Notes: generated by a model from the sequence alone, not told the origin. DNA of 64,000 nt from Osedax fenrisi (GCA_964019155.1 OZ025243.1:7743865-7807864); one strand, 5' to 3'; counted from the first letter of the stretch, positions 53,783 through 63,461 are shown. Made by a program: numbers and translations.

Positions 53783-56700
53783 GTGTGTACACACATACGT
53801 ATGTGTGTGTTTGCGTATGTTAATAGCATTAACATATTTATATAAGGTTTCATCGCCAGATATTTGGTATCAACTTAATTCGTTCACGCTATATCATTAT
53901 TAATATCGTGAACTGTTTGCCTAACTATAATAAATGCTTACTAAGCATTATCCTGTCAGAAGGAGTGTACCTACGATCAATGGGCATACGACGTACGTCG
54001 ATCATGGGTATCCCAGCAAACATTAACAGCTTCATAACATCCTCGTAACTTTCTCATATAACAGCATTTGTCTACACATAAAGCTGTTTTTATTGAGGCT
54101 GTTATGAGATTGTTATGAGGTAGTGTTATATTGTTAGTGTTTGCTGGGATGACCATTCGGTATAGACTACCGTGTAGAACGTTAACTCCTACAGGCAATA
54201 AACGTATCCATTAGTCATCCGAAGCCATGCACACTCTATACGTCGTATTCGACGTATACGACGTATGTATATATACATATACCTACATCACACCCTTACC
54301 GACGAGTTGAGCCCGTGTTGCTAACTACCCGTTCGTTACCATAGTAACATGCATGTAGTGGTGAGGGGGTTCAACCTTCAGAATCAGACCGCGGAGGGTG
54401 CTCTCAGCTTTAAGATCAGACGTATCGTTAGACATCCGAACTACTCGCTCACCTCGAACCCATTCACGTTTGTTACCTAGCATTATTATTCATGTGCATA
54501 CTCGTAGTTTGTGTCTTTATTATATATAGTGAATAATTGATCTAAATAGAGGAAATAATAGTACACTCTAATTATTATTATATATAGTGAATAATTGATT
54601 TAAATAGAGAAAATAATAGTTTACTCTAATTATTATAATAGTAGATAATACTAATTAACTAACTATTAATGATTTAATACGAGATATTTATTTCAATATT
54701 TTATTCATCTTATTTTAAGTAAACGTCACAATTTAATAAAAATATTCATATAAGTCTACCTTTTATCGAATTAATCTAATTTCTGATAAATTATTTTGTA
54801 ACTTTATAAAATCTTATTATTGAAACAAGTATAATTAATATCATTTTAACCAAATATATTAGTTGTAATCTCAAAAGGATACTTACTAATCTAAGAAGTA
54901 TACGTTTTTAAATTTATGAGAAAAAAAATGACAACTTAAAACCTTCTCAAGAATATACAAATGTATCGATATAAAACAACAATATATTAAAAACTAAAGC
55001 ATTCACAACATTATATACATAATTACTACATTTATATCAAATATTAATTTAGTTATAAACATATATAGGTCATATAAGTCCATAATACGGACACTATAGA
55101 TTAATATGGACACCCTATAACCAATCAGCGCCAGCATATGAACTTTTCTGATTTTCATAAAAATCGCGTGCGTTATAATATTAATACCACCAATAAAGCT
55201 AAATCTAAAAATTTTATTATTTAGATACTTAAATTGTATTATTAATTAATAAAATAATAAAAATTAATAAACTAATTTCTAATTAAATTATATTAAATTA
55301 TTTATAAAATTAATTATAAATAATGTAATTGTAATTTGTCTGATTGATTCATCAATAATATATAGTTTATCTAGTAGTATATAGAATATCCGTATTATAA
55401 TATAGGGTATCCGTATTCGGACATGGGTACCGAATACGGACACCCCCGTTATCTATTGAATTAAAAGATAAAAAAAAAATTTAAATCACAATAATATCTA
55501 TAATCATATAATATTAATATATTGTAATTTTTGAATACAAAAATATTGAGTCATAAAATGTTAAGACCATGTATTGTTAAAGTGTCCGTATTAGGTTACG
55601 TTCCCCTTCTAGGTTATCAATGTTAAGTTAATACGTTCACATTAACTCTGCAGAGTTCGTAATGACGTAATGCTAATAGAACTCGAGAATGACGTCATAT
55701 TCGACGACTACGTTCAGCCAGTCTGCGTGCCTGGAATAGGTAACTCTCACTCGGGCTTCCCCTTCAGCGGCTCTCGTACGGAATACACGAATTGCCATAC
55801 GTCTGGCTGGGGTGTCGATAGGAAAAGTTAGCCGCATTCGTTACGATACTAATGACTATAGTTGTAAGCAGTTGATGTTTATCTTGTTACGTTTGTGTTG
55901 GTGTAGGGTAGGTTTATAGTATACTATCTTATCATACTATCATACATATAAATGTGTGTACGAGTTTTTGTATTTTTTTTGTGTGTGTTTATATATCATT
56001 TAATCGGAACCATATTGATATGATAATGATGACGATGATGGTGATATTTATATATGAATAATTTAAATAAATTAAATAATACATATTACATATTTCATAT
56101 TAATTTCATACCAACATTTTACAGCGTTAGCAGGTGAGAAACTGCGAGAATTACCGACTGGACTTATTACAAATATGACGGTGTGCGTGAACAACTTCTA
56201 TACGCTTCATCAATGGGCTAAGAATGCCTCGACCGGATGTGTCTATTTCGGGGACTATTCTAAATACGGAAAAATATGCGCGGTTAGCATTCTACAACAT
56301 TTCCCGGATGTTGACTTATATAATACTAACTTATAACATAATAATCACTATTATATATATATATATTTTTCTACTTTTATTTTGTAAATATGAATATAAT
56401 ATTATATATATATATATATAAGTTGAAAATATTATTCATAATCTATATTGCGAATAACAGAATCTGTATGACATGTAGTGTACGAAGTTTTGTGAAGTAC
56501 TGATCATAGTTCGAACTATATATATATTACGATATAAATCAATATTATATTTTAAAGTTCAAATGATAAAATAAATATGTCTCAAATTTTACAATTACAA
56601 TTAATTATATATAAAGCGCAAGTACAAGTACTAGTGCAAGTACAAGTGCAAGTATATATAGAGATAGCTAGTGCAAGTGAAAGTGAATGTTACATTTAAT

Positions 56701-56866
56701 ATTTTCCCAACATTGATTAGGGGGTAGATTTCAAACCTATATGCTAATATGTATAGAACCTACTACAGTATTCAGAATACATTCAATGTAGGTGTGTACT
56801 ATAGTTTTACTATCGCATAATGTGATTCGCATTATCCTCGTCTACAGTGTGGACTCCACAGTATAA

Positions 56867-56920
<54 letters not shown>

Positions 56921-57321
56921 GCATGCATAATACAAATATTCTATAATTATACTAATATATTATTATTATTATTATTACATCGTATACGATGTGCAAATAT
57001 TAATAATTACAAACATATGTGAGCCACATAAAGTATACTAAAGTTTACTAACCTATATAGATAGTATACCTATAGATCAGCTATTAGCCAACACGCCTTG
57101 ATGTATCAATCACCAATACTATTTAGGTTGACAATTAAATGAACTAAGTTCGGTAATTTGACAGATGATCTAGTTTATAGTTTATAGTTTGTAAATTATA
57201 ACCTTATTGCGAAAACATAAATAAAGCTATTAAATGGGTGTCTGCAACACTAAATTCTCATATATAGTAACAATAGTATCCGGAATAGTATTGTACACAT
57301 ACATACTACCTACAGTATACT

Positions 57322-57369
<48 letters not shown>

Positions 57370-57513
57370 TGTGTAAACAGGAAGTCATATTATTATAACA
57401 TTATTATTTATATATTATTGTTATCTATAATAAAACGTATCATGTTAATAAATGGGTAATTGTCTCGATAAGCAACACTGCTTCTATAATTACCATGGAA
57501 TTGCCTAAATCTG

Positions 57514-57552
<39 letters not shown>

Positions 57553-57723
57553 TAGGGAGACAGCGGTTCGCCGCTACATTGTCAAACTAAAGATTCTTCG
57601 AGATGGACAATAACTGGAATAGCGTCTTGGGTGCATAGGGCGTGCGAGGATGTTGTTTACATTCCTTCGGTGTACGAGATCGTCTCTAAACATTTACCAT
57701 TCATACGCTCGAATTTGTATTAA
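46669..57723 (+). CDS. Secreted modular serine protease (two repeats of an unnamed domain plus trypsin-like domain, 13 exons)
   Basis: Thirteen predicted exons join in consistent phase to 532 codons plus stop. Residues 1-22 form a signal peptide. About 26-135 and 136-260 are two copies of the same domain: V-x-G, G-(E/R)-Y, R-P-V-Y, (Y/H)-Y, W-M-I-S, then a late Trp and L/I-x-V. From about 262 a linker Cys (KTCGK) leads to a chymotrypsin-fold domain with triad His322 (TSAHC), Asp371 (RNDVMLIEL) and Ser480 (GDSGSPLHC), plus PVCVPG and TSGWG. Sequons NQT, NYS, NMT and NAS fit secretion. Oddities: the position of R-I-V-G-G reads V-L-Y-K-G, so no tryptic activation site is visible. The residue six before Ser480 (chymotrypsin 189) is Lys474, and SWG is SWV. 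Exons are far richer in GC than introns. Substrate and pathway are unknown; an immune or developmental cascade role would be inference. Confidence 0.93.
47118..47281 (+). CDS. Protease exon 2: first half of domain copy 1
   Basis: The acceptor CGCAAACAG (phase 1) and donor CCT|GTAAGA (phase 0) enclose a frame with VYGSAYQPDISGEYR, RPVYKH and LFIYYV. It aligns with exon 51,367-51,511 at V-x-G, G-x-Y, R-P-V-Y and Y-Y. The longer open frame over the same bases in another frame is a shadow. An alternative donor CCAG|GTTATT (47,300) would pair with the alternative acceptor at 50,413. Confidence 0.8.
47391..47530 (-). mobile_element. LINE 3' end fragment (intronic)
   Basis: Matches 48,836-48,975: CGGATACAAATGGACCCCTC, then AGAAGTCATA, GTGAGAGGCCCCGGACAATA in the same order. 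An ATT-rich short repeat lies on its left. Read on the minus strand this is a 3' untranslated region with an ATT-type tail. No ORF2 remains. Confidence 0.65.
47887..47942. repeat. (TA)n microsatellite
   Basis: About 55 bases of TA at the 3' tail of the LINE below, continuing into GATGATGATAA repeats. Confidence 0.9.
47943..48806 (-). mobile_element. LINE ORF2 3' part (CR1/L2-type), intact C-terminus
   Basis: On the minus strand, 48,119-48,806 is one uninterrupted frame of about 228 codons covering the RT thumb and C-terminus: VINLGITLDANLSLNSHI, ALVLSRIDYCSSLL, PPYLTSLL, PRVSYLKYHKRAFSYMVP, SLWNSLPASIRS, then KAYISSM and stop. The N-L-G-I-x-x-D, R-I-D-Y-C-x-S-L-L and L-W-N-S-L-P blocks are typical of CR1/L2-like elements. 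A 3' UTR follows to (ATC)n and (TA)n at 47,943. It is 5' truncated, as usual for LINEs, and the intact frame suggests a young insertion. It lies in a protease intron, antisense to the gene. Confidence 0.93.
48836..48975 (-). mobile_element. LINE 3' end fragment with ATT tail (intronic)
   Basis: Second copy of the 47,391-47,530 sequence, with a pure (AAT)n stretch at 48,833-48,858 as its tail. Fusion of this tail with the neighbouring LINE frame produces an artificial poly-Tyr N-terminus in the conceptual ORF. Confidence 0.7.
49215..49640 (+). pseudogene. Decayed LINE ORF2 C-terminus and 3' UTR (intronic)
   Basis: In one + frame, SPEYLTYSISIQTP, a stop, then SAFSALAPKYCNALPYEIR and SIFKCKLSTYLLTL match the usual (P-x-Y-L), (F-S-x-x-A-P-K-x-W-N-x-L-P) and (F-K-x-K-L-x-T-Y-L) blocks. 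The conserved WN is CN. The 3' UTR (GACGCCCATAATCACCACGT, GTCAATAAAATA) has a second copy at about 60,765-60,835. Confidence 0.75.
50424..50523 (+). CDS. Protease exon 3: second part of domain copy 1
   Basis: The acceptor CCACCCAG and donor GATG|GTTTAT enclose 33 codons plus one base. The peptide begins YWMISPTLGYNRGF, which pairs with VWMIST of domain copy 2. An acceptor 11 bases upstream (50,413) is the alternative. Confidence 0.8.
50670..50735 (+). CDS. Protease exon 4: end of domain copy 1 (phase 1-1 exon)
   Basis: The acceptor ATACTCAG and donor TCAA|GTTAGT enclose 66 bases in phase 1 at both ends, fitting exactly between the neighbouring phase-1 exons. The peptide WKSYDGETKSWKRDKLTV supplies the Trp and L-x-V end of the domain. 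Skipping it would keep the frame. Confidence 0.65.
51367..51511 (+). CDS. Protease exon 5: first half of domain copy 2
   Basis: The acceptor CGACACAG and donor TATAG|GTTAGG. The peptide includes TCDTYVIEGHDVPENLRGRY, RPVYRRD and GVYLHY, matching domain copy 1. An earlier donor CTTCAG|GTGTCT is possible but would lose the YLHY motif. Confidence 0.8.
51718..52024. mobile_element. GC-run MITE-like element, diverged copy (intronic)
   Basis: AAGGGCGTTACAGGGAGAT at the left and an inverted GGGGCGTCATAAAAGG at the right bracket several AAAAGTGGGG and CCCCCC runs. CCTAGTA occurs on both sides and may be the target duplication. The ends resemble those of the 1,433-1,590 element. Confidence 0.45.
52078..52203 (+). 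CDS. Protease exon 6: second part of domain copy 2
   Basis: The acceptor ATCGACAG (phase 2) starts a frame with FKPVWMISTDIHKRYAAM, then CYAPDCVTDFNWWIP. The longer open frame over the same bases is out of phase. The donor ATAGA|GTTTGT (phase 2) is the only one that keeps the next exon open, but it is weak, so the 3' edge is less certain. Confidence 0.75.
52595..52701 (+). CDS. Protease exon 7: end of domain copy 2 and linker
   Basis: The acceptor TTTTCAG and donor ATCA|GTAAGT (near-consensus). The peptide includes TNCNPKRSLKQIKVTIRC, the L/I-x-V ending also seen in exon 4, followed by a polar linker leading to the protease Cys. Confidence 0.8.
52765..52853 (+). CDS. Protease exon 8: linker Cys and start of protease domain
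   Basis: The acceptor CTTGCAG. KTCGKQILHKDGPVLYKGTI then DPGRWPWM. The Cys probably pairs with Cys in PVCVPG, as in two-chain modular proteases. WPWM is followed directly by VGLWDD in the next exon. The normal R-I-V-G-G is absent. The intron that follows is only 56 bases. Confidence 0.9.
52910..53013 (+). CDS. Protease exon 9: catalytic His
   Basis: Frame VGLWDDNYDTVYKFICSASL, then ISSRTVITSAHCLR: the F-x-C-x-x-S-L-I and T-(S/A)-A-H-C blocks with catalytic His322. Donor GA|GTTAGT, phase 2. Confidence 0.95.
54012..54148. mobile_element. Short MITE with CCCAGCAAAC ends (intronic)
   Basis: Inverted ends CCCAGCAAACATTAACA and CCCAGCAAACACTAACA enclose about 137 bases rich in ATAACA and TTATGA. 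Elements with CCCAGCAAAC ends are common in marine invertebrate genomes (general knowledge). The target duplication is not clear. Confidence 0.8.
54345..54467 (+). CDS. Protease exon 10: strand after catalytic His
   Basis: The acceptor TTACCATAG (phase 2) and donor TTCAC|GTTTGT. NMHVVVRGFNLQNQTAEG and FKIRRIVRHPNYS match the V-x-x-G-x-x-N-L and I-x-x-H-P-x-Y blocks of trypsin-like enzymes. Confidence 0.88.
54902..55606 (-). mobile_element. MITE family A, copy 4, truncated (intronic)
   Basis: Matches 4115-4893 in the same orientation from its interior (GTTTTTAAATTTATGAGA) to the terminus ending ACGTTCCCC. The left end is missing, so there is no paired TA duplication. It contains CCAATCAGCGC and paired AATACGGACAC motifs. 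Confidence 0.85.
55654..55826 (+). CDS. Protease exon 11: catalytic Asp
   Basis: The acceptor CTCTGCAG. RNDVMLIELENDVIFDDYVQ then PVCVPG and TSGWGV. Asp371 is the triad Asp. Donor AAAA|GTTAGC, phase 1. Confidence 0.95.
56125..56282 (+). CDS. Protease exon 12: 170-190 region
   Basis: The acceptor TTTTACAG. GEKLRELPTGLITNMTVC and then GCVYFGDYSKYGKICA. The last Cys is the equivalent of Cys191, with Lys two residues before it at the specificity position. Donor GCG|GTTAGC, phase 0. Using the next AG (56,133) would shorten the start by three codons without changing phase. Confidence 0.92.
56612..56690. repeat. Short tandem GTGCAAGTACAA-type repeat
   Basis: About ten hexamer-like units of CAAGTA/CAAGTG with one interruption, in the last protease intron. 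Confidence 0.7.
57556..57723 (+). CDS. Protease exon 13: catalytic Ser and C-terminus
   Basis: The acceptor ATAATATAG after an (AAT)n tract. The frame opens GDSGSPLHC with Ser480. TITGIASWVHRAC and PSVYEIVSKHLPFIRSN follow, then TAA. SWV replaces the common SWG and PSVY replaces PGVY, so the substrate pocket is not that of trypsin. Confidence 0.96.
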   Translation, partial: GDSGSPLHCQTKDSSRWTITGIASWVHRACEDVVYIPSVYEIVSKHLPFIRSNLY

Positions 57724-57727
57724 TAAA
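57722..57727 (+). promoter_or_regulatory. Candidate polyadenylation signal overlapping the protease stop
   Basis: AATAAA shares two bases with the TAA stop codon. If used, the 3' UTR would be only a few tens of bases. The AT-rich background makes chance occurrence likely. Confidence 0.3.
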
Positions 57728-57947
57728 TATTAGTTTCTTAAATTCCATATTATTGAAATGTGTAATATAATATGAAATATTTAATATATTTCATATAAAT
57801 TCTAATTATTTAATTATAATTAAATTGTATATATATATATATTATAGCATATATGCAAATGTATACAGTAATAATATAACTATAGTTATTAATAATTAAA
57901 TAATCAATTTATATAATTACTTTCCTTAAATACATGTATTTTAGTAT

Positions 57948-58727
57948 ATGATGATGATGATGATAGATATTTATTAAATCTGATAGCTGTGTTTTGAAGG
58001 CGTTGTAGTTTATTAGATTGCGAGGAGGCATATATGTCCCTTTAGGAAAAGGAATTATAGTAATCAATATGGGGTAGAATGAGCGATGTAGCGAGAATAT
58101 TTCAGTATTAAAATTAATGAAGTGTATTATTGTTCGTAAGTTTTGTAGTATGTAGTTAATTTACTGTGATAGTGATTTAGTCGGAATTTGAAATTGTAGT
58201 ATTGGGTTGATAAATATACCAAGATTTTTTAATATATTAGCATAAGAAATACTCAAATTGTTAATGGTAATTTGTGGTGGAAGGAATATAGTAGTATATG
58301 TTTTAATATGTAATGACTCAGTTTTAATACAGTTTAGTGATAAGGAAATGTTGGTGAGCCAGTTATGTAGGTATATCAATTATATCGGTAATACAGTTGT
58401 TAAGTAAATGTATTGCATTGTTAGGGTCTATCAATCTACAGTGTAATTATATATCATCTGTTAATTTGGTAAACAAAAATGACCAGTTAGGTATGAGATG
58501 AACCAATAGAGTGAAGTACCAGATATTCCGATAGAGGATAGTCCATTTATAATGATATTATGGTCAAGGGTATAGAAGGCAGTTGATAAATTAAGGAGAA
58601 TGTAGTGAGTTACCCCATTACTTTCCGACAATTTTCGGGAAATATAGTAACTTAAAGGGGTCCCACTACCACTTGCTAGAAAATCACTTTCTAGCAAATA
58701 TTTCGGGATATTATTCCGTGTAATGTA
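57948..58727 (-). pseudogene. Decayed LINE ORF2 (RT) with ATC tail
   Basis: On the minus strand: GVTHYILLNLSTAFYTLDH (normally L-x-D-L-S-x-A-F-D-T-x-D-H; the palm Asp is Asn), FISYLTG, NWLTNISLSLNCIKTESL, PQITINNLSISY, NLGIFINP, then NKLQRLQNTAIR. Two frameshifts and several stops occur. The copy runs straight from the QNTAIR block into (ATC)n at 57,948-57,965, so the ORF2 C-terminus and 3' UTR are absent. Confidence 0.85.
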
Positions 58728-59555
58728 CCTTGATATGTACTATCAAATTCGATATTTATGACTATACATATATATATAAATATATATTATATGATATAAT
58801 ATATATCTATATATTTATATATATTTTATATAATTATAATGTATTTGTATCTACTAAGATGTATCTACTAAGAAAATTCTGTATTTGTAATTGTATCTAC
58901 TATTATTTTTTTTAAAGTAATTGTAGTAGTATCTATTATAAGAAAAAAGTGTGTAATTGTAATTGTATCTATTATACATTTTTTGAGTATCGTGCCCAGC
59001 TCTGATTATAGGAGGTATTGATATAATGTAATCCAATTCTATACAAATCAATTTTATTTACTATTAAATTATAATTTATTAAAAATAAAAATCCTGTTAA
59101 TTAGTTTATTATTATTCTAATATCTATGTTAAATATAAATCCACACAGACTTTAGAAATAGTTTTATTAAATATTAAAGATAAATACTCGAAATTAAAAT
59201 TATACAAGTATAATATAATGACACTTTTATTATTTTAATTATGCTTACATAATATCGAATATATTTAAAAAATATCTATTTTGTATAAATTAAAATATTT
59301 ATAATTTAAAAATTAAATACCCTATATAATTCTGTTCCTTGAAATGTAAGTATTATTTAAAATCATTTTTAAAATAGTTTCATCAAATAATTTTAATTTT
59401 AAATATTTATAATAATATTAATTGATCAATTATAATGACTACATTTTAAATAGCTATTACATATTACTAATTATTTGTAGGTTGTTGAAACGCACATACT
59501 ATGTGGTTAGCGTGACATAGCAACTAGAATATCAAATTTAAAATCATTTAAAAAA
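58728..59555. other. AT-rich sequence, no gene recognised
   Basis: Contains a family of short GTATCTACTA/TTGTATCTA repeats near 58,845-58,975. No frame has recognisable motifs. Confidence 0.4.
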
Positions 59556-59879
59556 TGTCTGTATTTTCGGTTTTTACCGAAAATAGTCGTGTTTTCAGAA
59601 TTATATTTACAATTAATTAGGTAACCCATGTATGCCTGTTTTCGGTAATTCTGAAATATACAATTGTTTTCGGAATGCCCTATATTTTCTGTTATAGAGA
59701 TTGACCTATATACTATATAGGCTATATTACTATAATAGTATACTTACTAAGTATTACTTTAAGTAATTTACTTAGTATATAGGCTATATACTAAGTATAT
59801 AGGTCAATCTCTATAACTGAAAATATAGAGCATTCCGAAAACAATTGTATATTTCAGAATTACCGAAAACAGGTATACA
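59556..59879. mobile_element. Foldback element with CCGAAAACA motifs
   Basis: A palindrome of about 250 bases (59,629-59,879): the left arm CCTGTTTTCGGTAATTCTGA is inverted at the right end, and the arms extend about 80 bases with a few mismatches. A further CGGTTTTTACCGAAAATAG pair lies just left of it. It looks like a foldback MITE. The repeated TTACCGAAAACA motif follows the same plan as MITE families A and B. Confidence 0.75.
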
Positions 59880-59889
59880 ATCATTCAAT

Positions 59890-59981
59890 GTTCATAAATT
59901 AATTATATATATATATATATATATCAAGTATTATTCTCGTATATATTTACAATTAATTAGTTGTAATGAGAATAATACTTG

Positions 59982-60013
<32 letters not shown>

Positions 60014-60020
60014 TATGAAC
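59890..60020. repeat. Second palindrome, adjacent
   Basis: Arms GTTCATAAATTAATTATAT... and CAAGTATTATTCTC are inverted around ATATATTTACAATTAATTAG. That spacer also occurs at about 59,603-59,620 beside the first palindrome. Confidence 0.75.
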
Positions 60021-61831
60021 ATGTATATATTCAAAATATAATTATTTATTGTATCCATTATACACAGAATCTTATAAATCATTATATTTTTTAATTAAGG
60101 GTAAAAAAGTATATTCCCCTCTCAGTATTAAATGAGACTACTATGTATTGTTTAATTAGCTATTAGATGTCAATAAAAAATTAACATTAATATCTGAACT
60201 ATCATCACATAAATATGTTAAATTGCATTACATACATGGTAAATATCATATGGAATTAGTGTGATAAAAATATATGTTAATTATATATTAATGGAGACTT
60301 ACATATTAATATATTTTATAAAAATGATTATTTAACATTTATTTATTAATATTAAACATCATTCTGATAATGTTTGCTATAACTTCTGAAATTTTAAAAT
60401 GATTATTTGATTGTAAGTTACCTAACCACGATATTTTACAGATATCCCTAATATTAATTAAATCTAATTAGTAATTTTTAAATTGATTTTATCCGGAACA
60501 ATTATTTGTCTCTACCTATGAGGATTTAAAAATGTTTCTTCTATACTATATATAAATAAATACTCGTTCAAATAGGAGTATTTTGTTGAATAGTTTTTAA
60601 AAATTATTATTTTTATGAATGCAAAACTTATATTAACAACTATTTTCAATAACATTGGTTTAAATAAATTCATAAATTTACATGTGCATTATTTCAAAGG
60701 AAAATTATATATCCATTTAAGTCATTGTAATTAATTCTATTTTGTTATTAATTCCATCACTTTCTATTTATTTTTGTTTTTATTATCCAGTGATACCCAT
60801 AATCATCATGTATTTTTTTAGTCAATAACATATTTCATAATAAATAATAATAATTATTATAATAATGACTTTAAAGATTTACCCATAACACACATATTTA
60901 AGTTTATAATATTCTATTTTATACGCATTCATACATAATACTCAAGTGTATTTTAGTGTGTGAGCTTTCACCTTTAAAAAGATTTTAATTAATATAATTT
61001 AAATAAAATTTTTAATTTGTAATTAAATATTTAAATACGGCACTTGTTAATGTTAATACACTTGTTAATGTTACGAATGTGAACGTAACGCTAAGTGTAC
61101 CTATTCTAGTTATATACTTAGGCTGTCTAGTGTGTGTCTGCATATATATATAGGTGCGGGATCTATATATTACTTATGTATTTTTCACTCATTGTTAGAT
61201 ATAATTTAAGGTTTAATATATTATTATATTAATTTAATTTTCATCATTAATTGAAATTAAATATAGATGGTATAGAACGTTTGTAATATATACTTTTTAT
61301 CTATTTAATAATTTGATAAATATTTTACAAAGTATTATAAAACACTACATTTATTTAAATTAGTGATCATCATACATTTTACTAGTCGAAAGACATTACT
61401 TTATATTATAAAGTTTATATAAAGTTTATAACGTATTGAAATTTGGACACTTATCTAAGTATTTATAAATTGTAGTCATATTAAATGTACTTAATAAATA
61501 GATATTTGATTGTATACCAAAGTTGTTGAACATAATTATAAATATTCAGTGTTAATCAAAATATAATAAAATTTAAACATCAACAATGTTGCGCTTTAAA
61601 CATTCATATATTAACCTGTCTCTAGAATAGACCGGTAATACATTATTATCAGTAGGTAAATAGTTCTACCACACACATACGTTATACACACTACCTCAAC
61701 TTTGCGATGATAGTAATGCATTAAGATGCACGCATGTATGTCATAATATGATATCATCAGGCACACTACACGGGTCCCTAATGTATAGATAGATGTGTGC
61801 TAACTACTTCCTGGTTAGGCTATTCCTGTAG
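60021..61831. other. AT-rich sequence with a LINE 3' UTR fragment
   Basis: About 60,765-60,835 matches the 3' UTR of the LINE at 49,550-49,640 (CCCATAATCATCATGTA, TAGTCAATAACATA). ACTTGTTAATGTTA is duplicated near 61,044-61,071. Nothing else is recognisable. Confidence 0.4.
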
Positions 61832-61897
61832 TCAGAGGTCAGGTTTGAAGTGAAGACATCCATCGATGCTGCATTCAAATACAATATCCTACATTAA
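61832..61897 (+). CDS. Possible terminal exon, unassigned
   Basis: The acceptor TATTCCTGTAG precedes 21 codons and TAA. The peptide SEVRFEVKTSIDAAFKY is soluble and balanced in composition, unlike translations of the AT-rich background. No family was recognised and no partner exon was found, so chance is quite possible. Confidence 0.2.
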   Translation, partial: SEVRFEVKTSIDAAFKYNILH

Positions 61898-62197
61898 GTG
61901 CTAGAACTATACCCATACTATTCGAATATTTGTAAGAAAACTTTACGTAAAGTGACTATATAATATGAATAACATATTTAGACTGTGATATAATGTTATA
62001 ATCACTAGATAATAGCATATATTATACATAAGTATTAAACATTCTTTGAATATTTGAATATAAATTCAATATTTAATGGATTCAGCACGAACAATACAAC
62101 AGATAAGTAAATAAGCACTAAAGTAGAACTAGATGACTTGTTTATGTTTAACTTACTATTAATCAATTACAATGCATGTATTGTTCATGCAGTTTGT

Positions 62198-62248
<51 letters not shown>

Positions 62249-62837
62249 TATTATACATTAAAACAATAATTATGTTATCAAAGTATTAACAATATTTCTA
62301 TATATAAATATATATATATATATATATTTTCATCTAATCCTTTACTAATCATGGTAAATATATTATAGTATAGTAGTAGTATTATATAGATATAGGAAAT
62401 AATTCATTAGATAGAGATTTTTTTTTTATTATTTAAAAATGTATTTCTCCTAAATTAATTAAGCAATTCTGTTGTTAATTGTAAGTTGTATAAATATGAA
62501 GATCCTAATCACAAGTAGCATACAAAGTGATATAAAATAAGAGATATTGTAAAGTATGAGTAAACATAATACAAAAATGTATAACAGGATTGTTTATAAC
62601 AAAATATGATTTTCCCTTGAATATAATAAGATATATAGGTGCTACTGAATGTATGCGTATAACAGTTATAATTAACAATTATTTTGCAATATTGTTCATA
62701 TATATTAACATGATTTAATTTATATATCACAATTATGTTATAAATATAGTACACGTTAATATTCAACATCTATTTTGTTTATTCGTAGATCGTATAAACT
62801 ATAATATATTAGAATATTGAAAGAATATTAGATTTAG

Positions 62838-63449
62838 AATATTAAATCAAATCCCAGATTCTCCCATCTATATTTACGAAAGTCCCTTCCCTATAAAACC
62901 CGTTTGTTAGGCAAAGTCCTTTACCATGCTTATAAATTGAAAATGACCCCTATAAATACAAAACCTATATTTAATACTCATACAAATTTATTTGAAATTC
63001 GCACTATATCTAATTATATAGACTGGTCTCTACCCCCAATTACCATACCTTCAATTCTCCTTACTGACTGGGAATCTTCCTACATTAAATATATATCTTC
63101 CATTCCCTTATCTAGTAATTATTCCCTTAATAATAATTCCGACCCCCAACCAACTAATCCTCCCGAAAATTCCAACCCCCCTATTTCCGATTCCTCACCT
63201 AGTAATCCTTCCTCAAATACCAACTCCCCTACCTTTGTTCCATCACCTAGCGATCCTTCCTCAAATACTAATTCCCCTACTTCTGATCAACCTATTATTA
63301 TGTCCGCAATTATCAATTCTTCTACCTCTGTTCCACTACATAATTCATCTTCCTCTAATTCTGTTCCTGATTCACAACATATTTCTTCTTTATCTCCTCC
63401 TTCCTACTCTCCACATGATTTATCTGATAATTCAACTACTTCCACATGA
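62838..63449 (+). CDS. LINE ORF1-like frame (5' truncated)
   Basis: Open from the edge of homology (previous stop at 62,835) to TGA at 63,447. The first third is basic (YLRKSLPYKTRLLGKVLYHA, then YKLKMTP), as in nucleic-acid-binding ORF1 ends. The rest is a Ser/Pro/Asn-rich tail with an imperfect repeat (SPSNPSSNTNSPTFVP followed by SPSDPSSNTNSPTSDQ). The frame has no native ATG at its start, so it is probably the 3' part of ORF1. The next ORF begins 12 bases after its stop, in the same frame. Confidence 0.6.
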   Translation, partial: NIKSNPRFSHLYLRKSLPYKTRLLGKVLYHAYKLKMTPINTKPIFNTHTNLFEIRTISNYIDWSLPPITIPSILLTDWESSYIKYISSIPLSSNYSLNNNSDPQPTNPPENSNPPISDSSPSNPSSNTNSPTFVPSPSDPSSNTNSPTSDQPIIMSAIINSSTSVPLHNSSSSNSVPDSQHISSLSPPSYSPHDLSDNSTTST

Positions 63450-63461
63450 CTAAGTGTAAGA

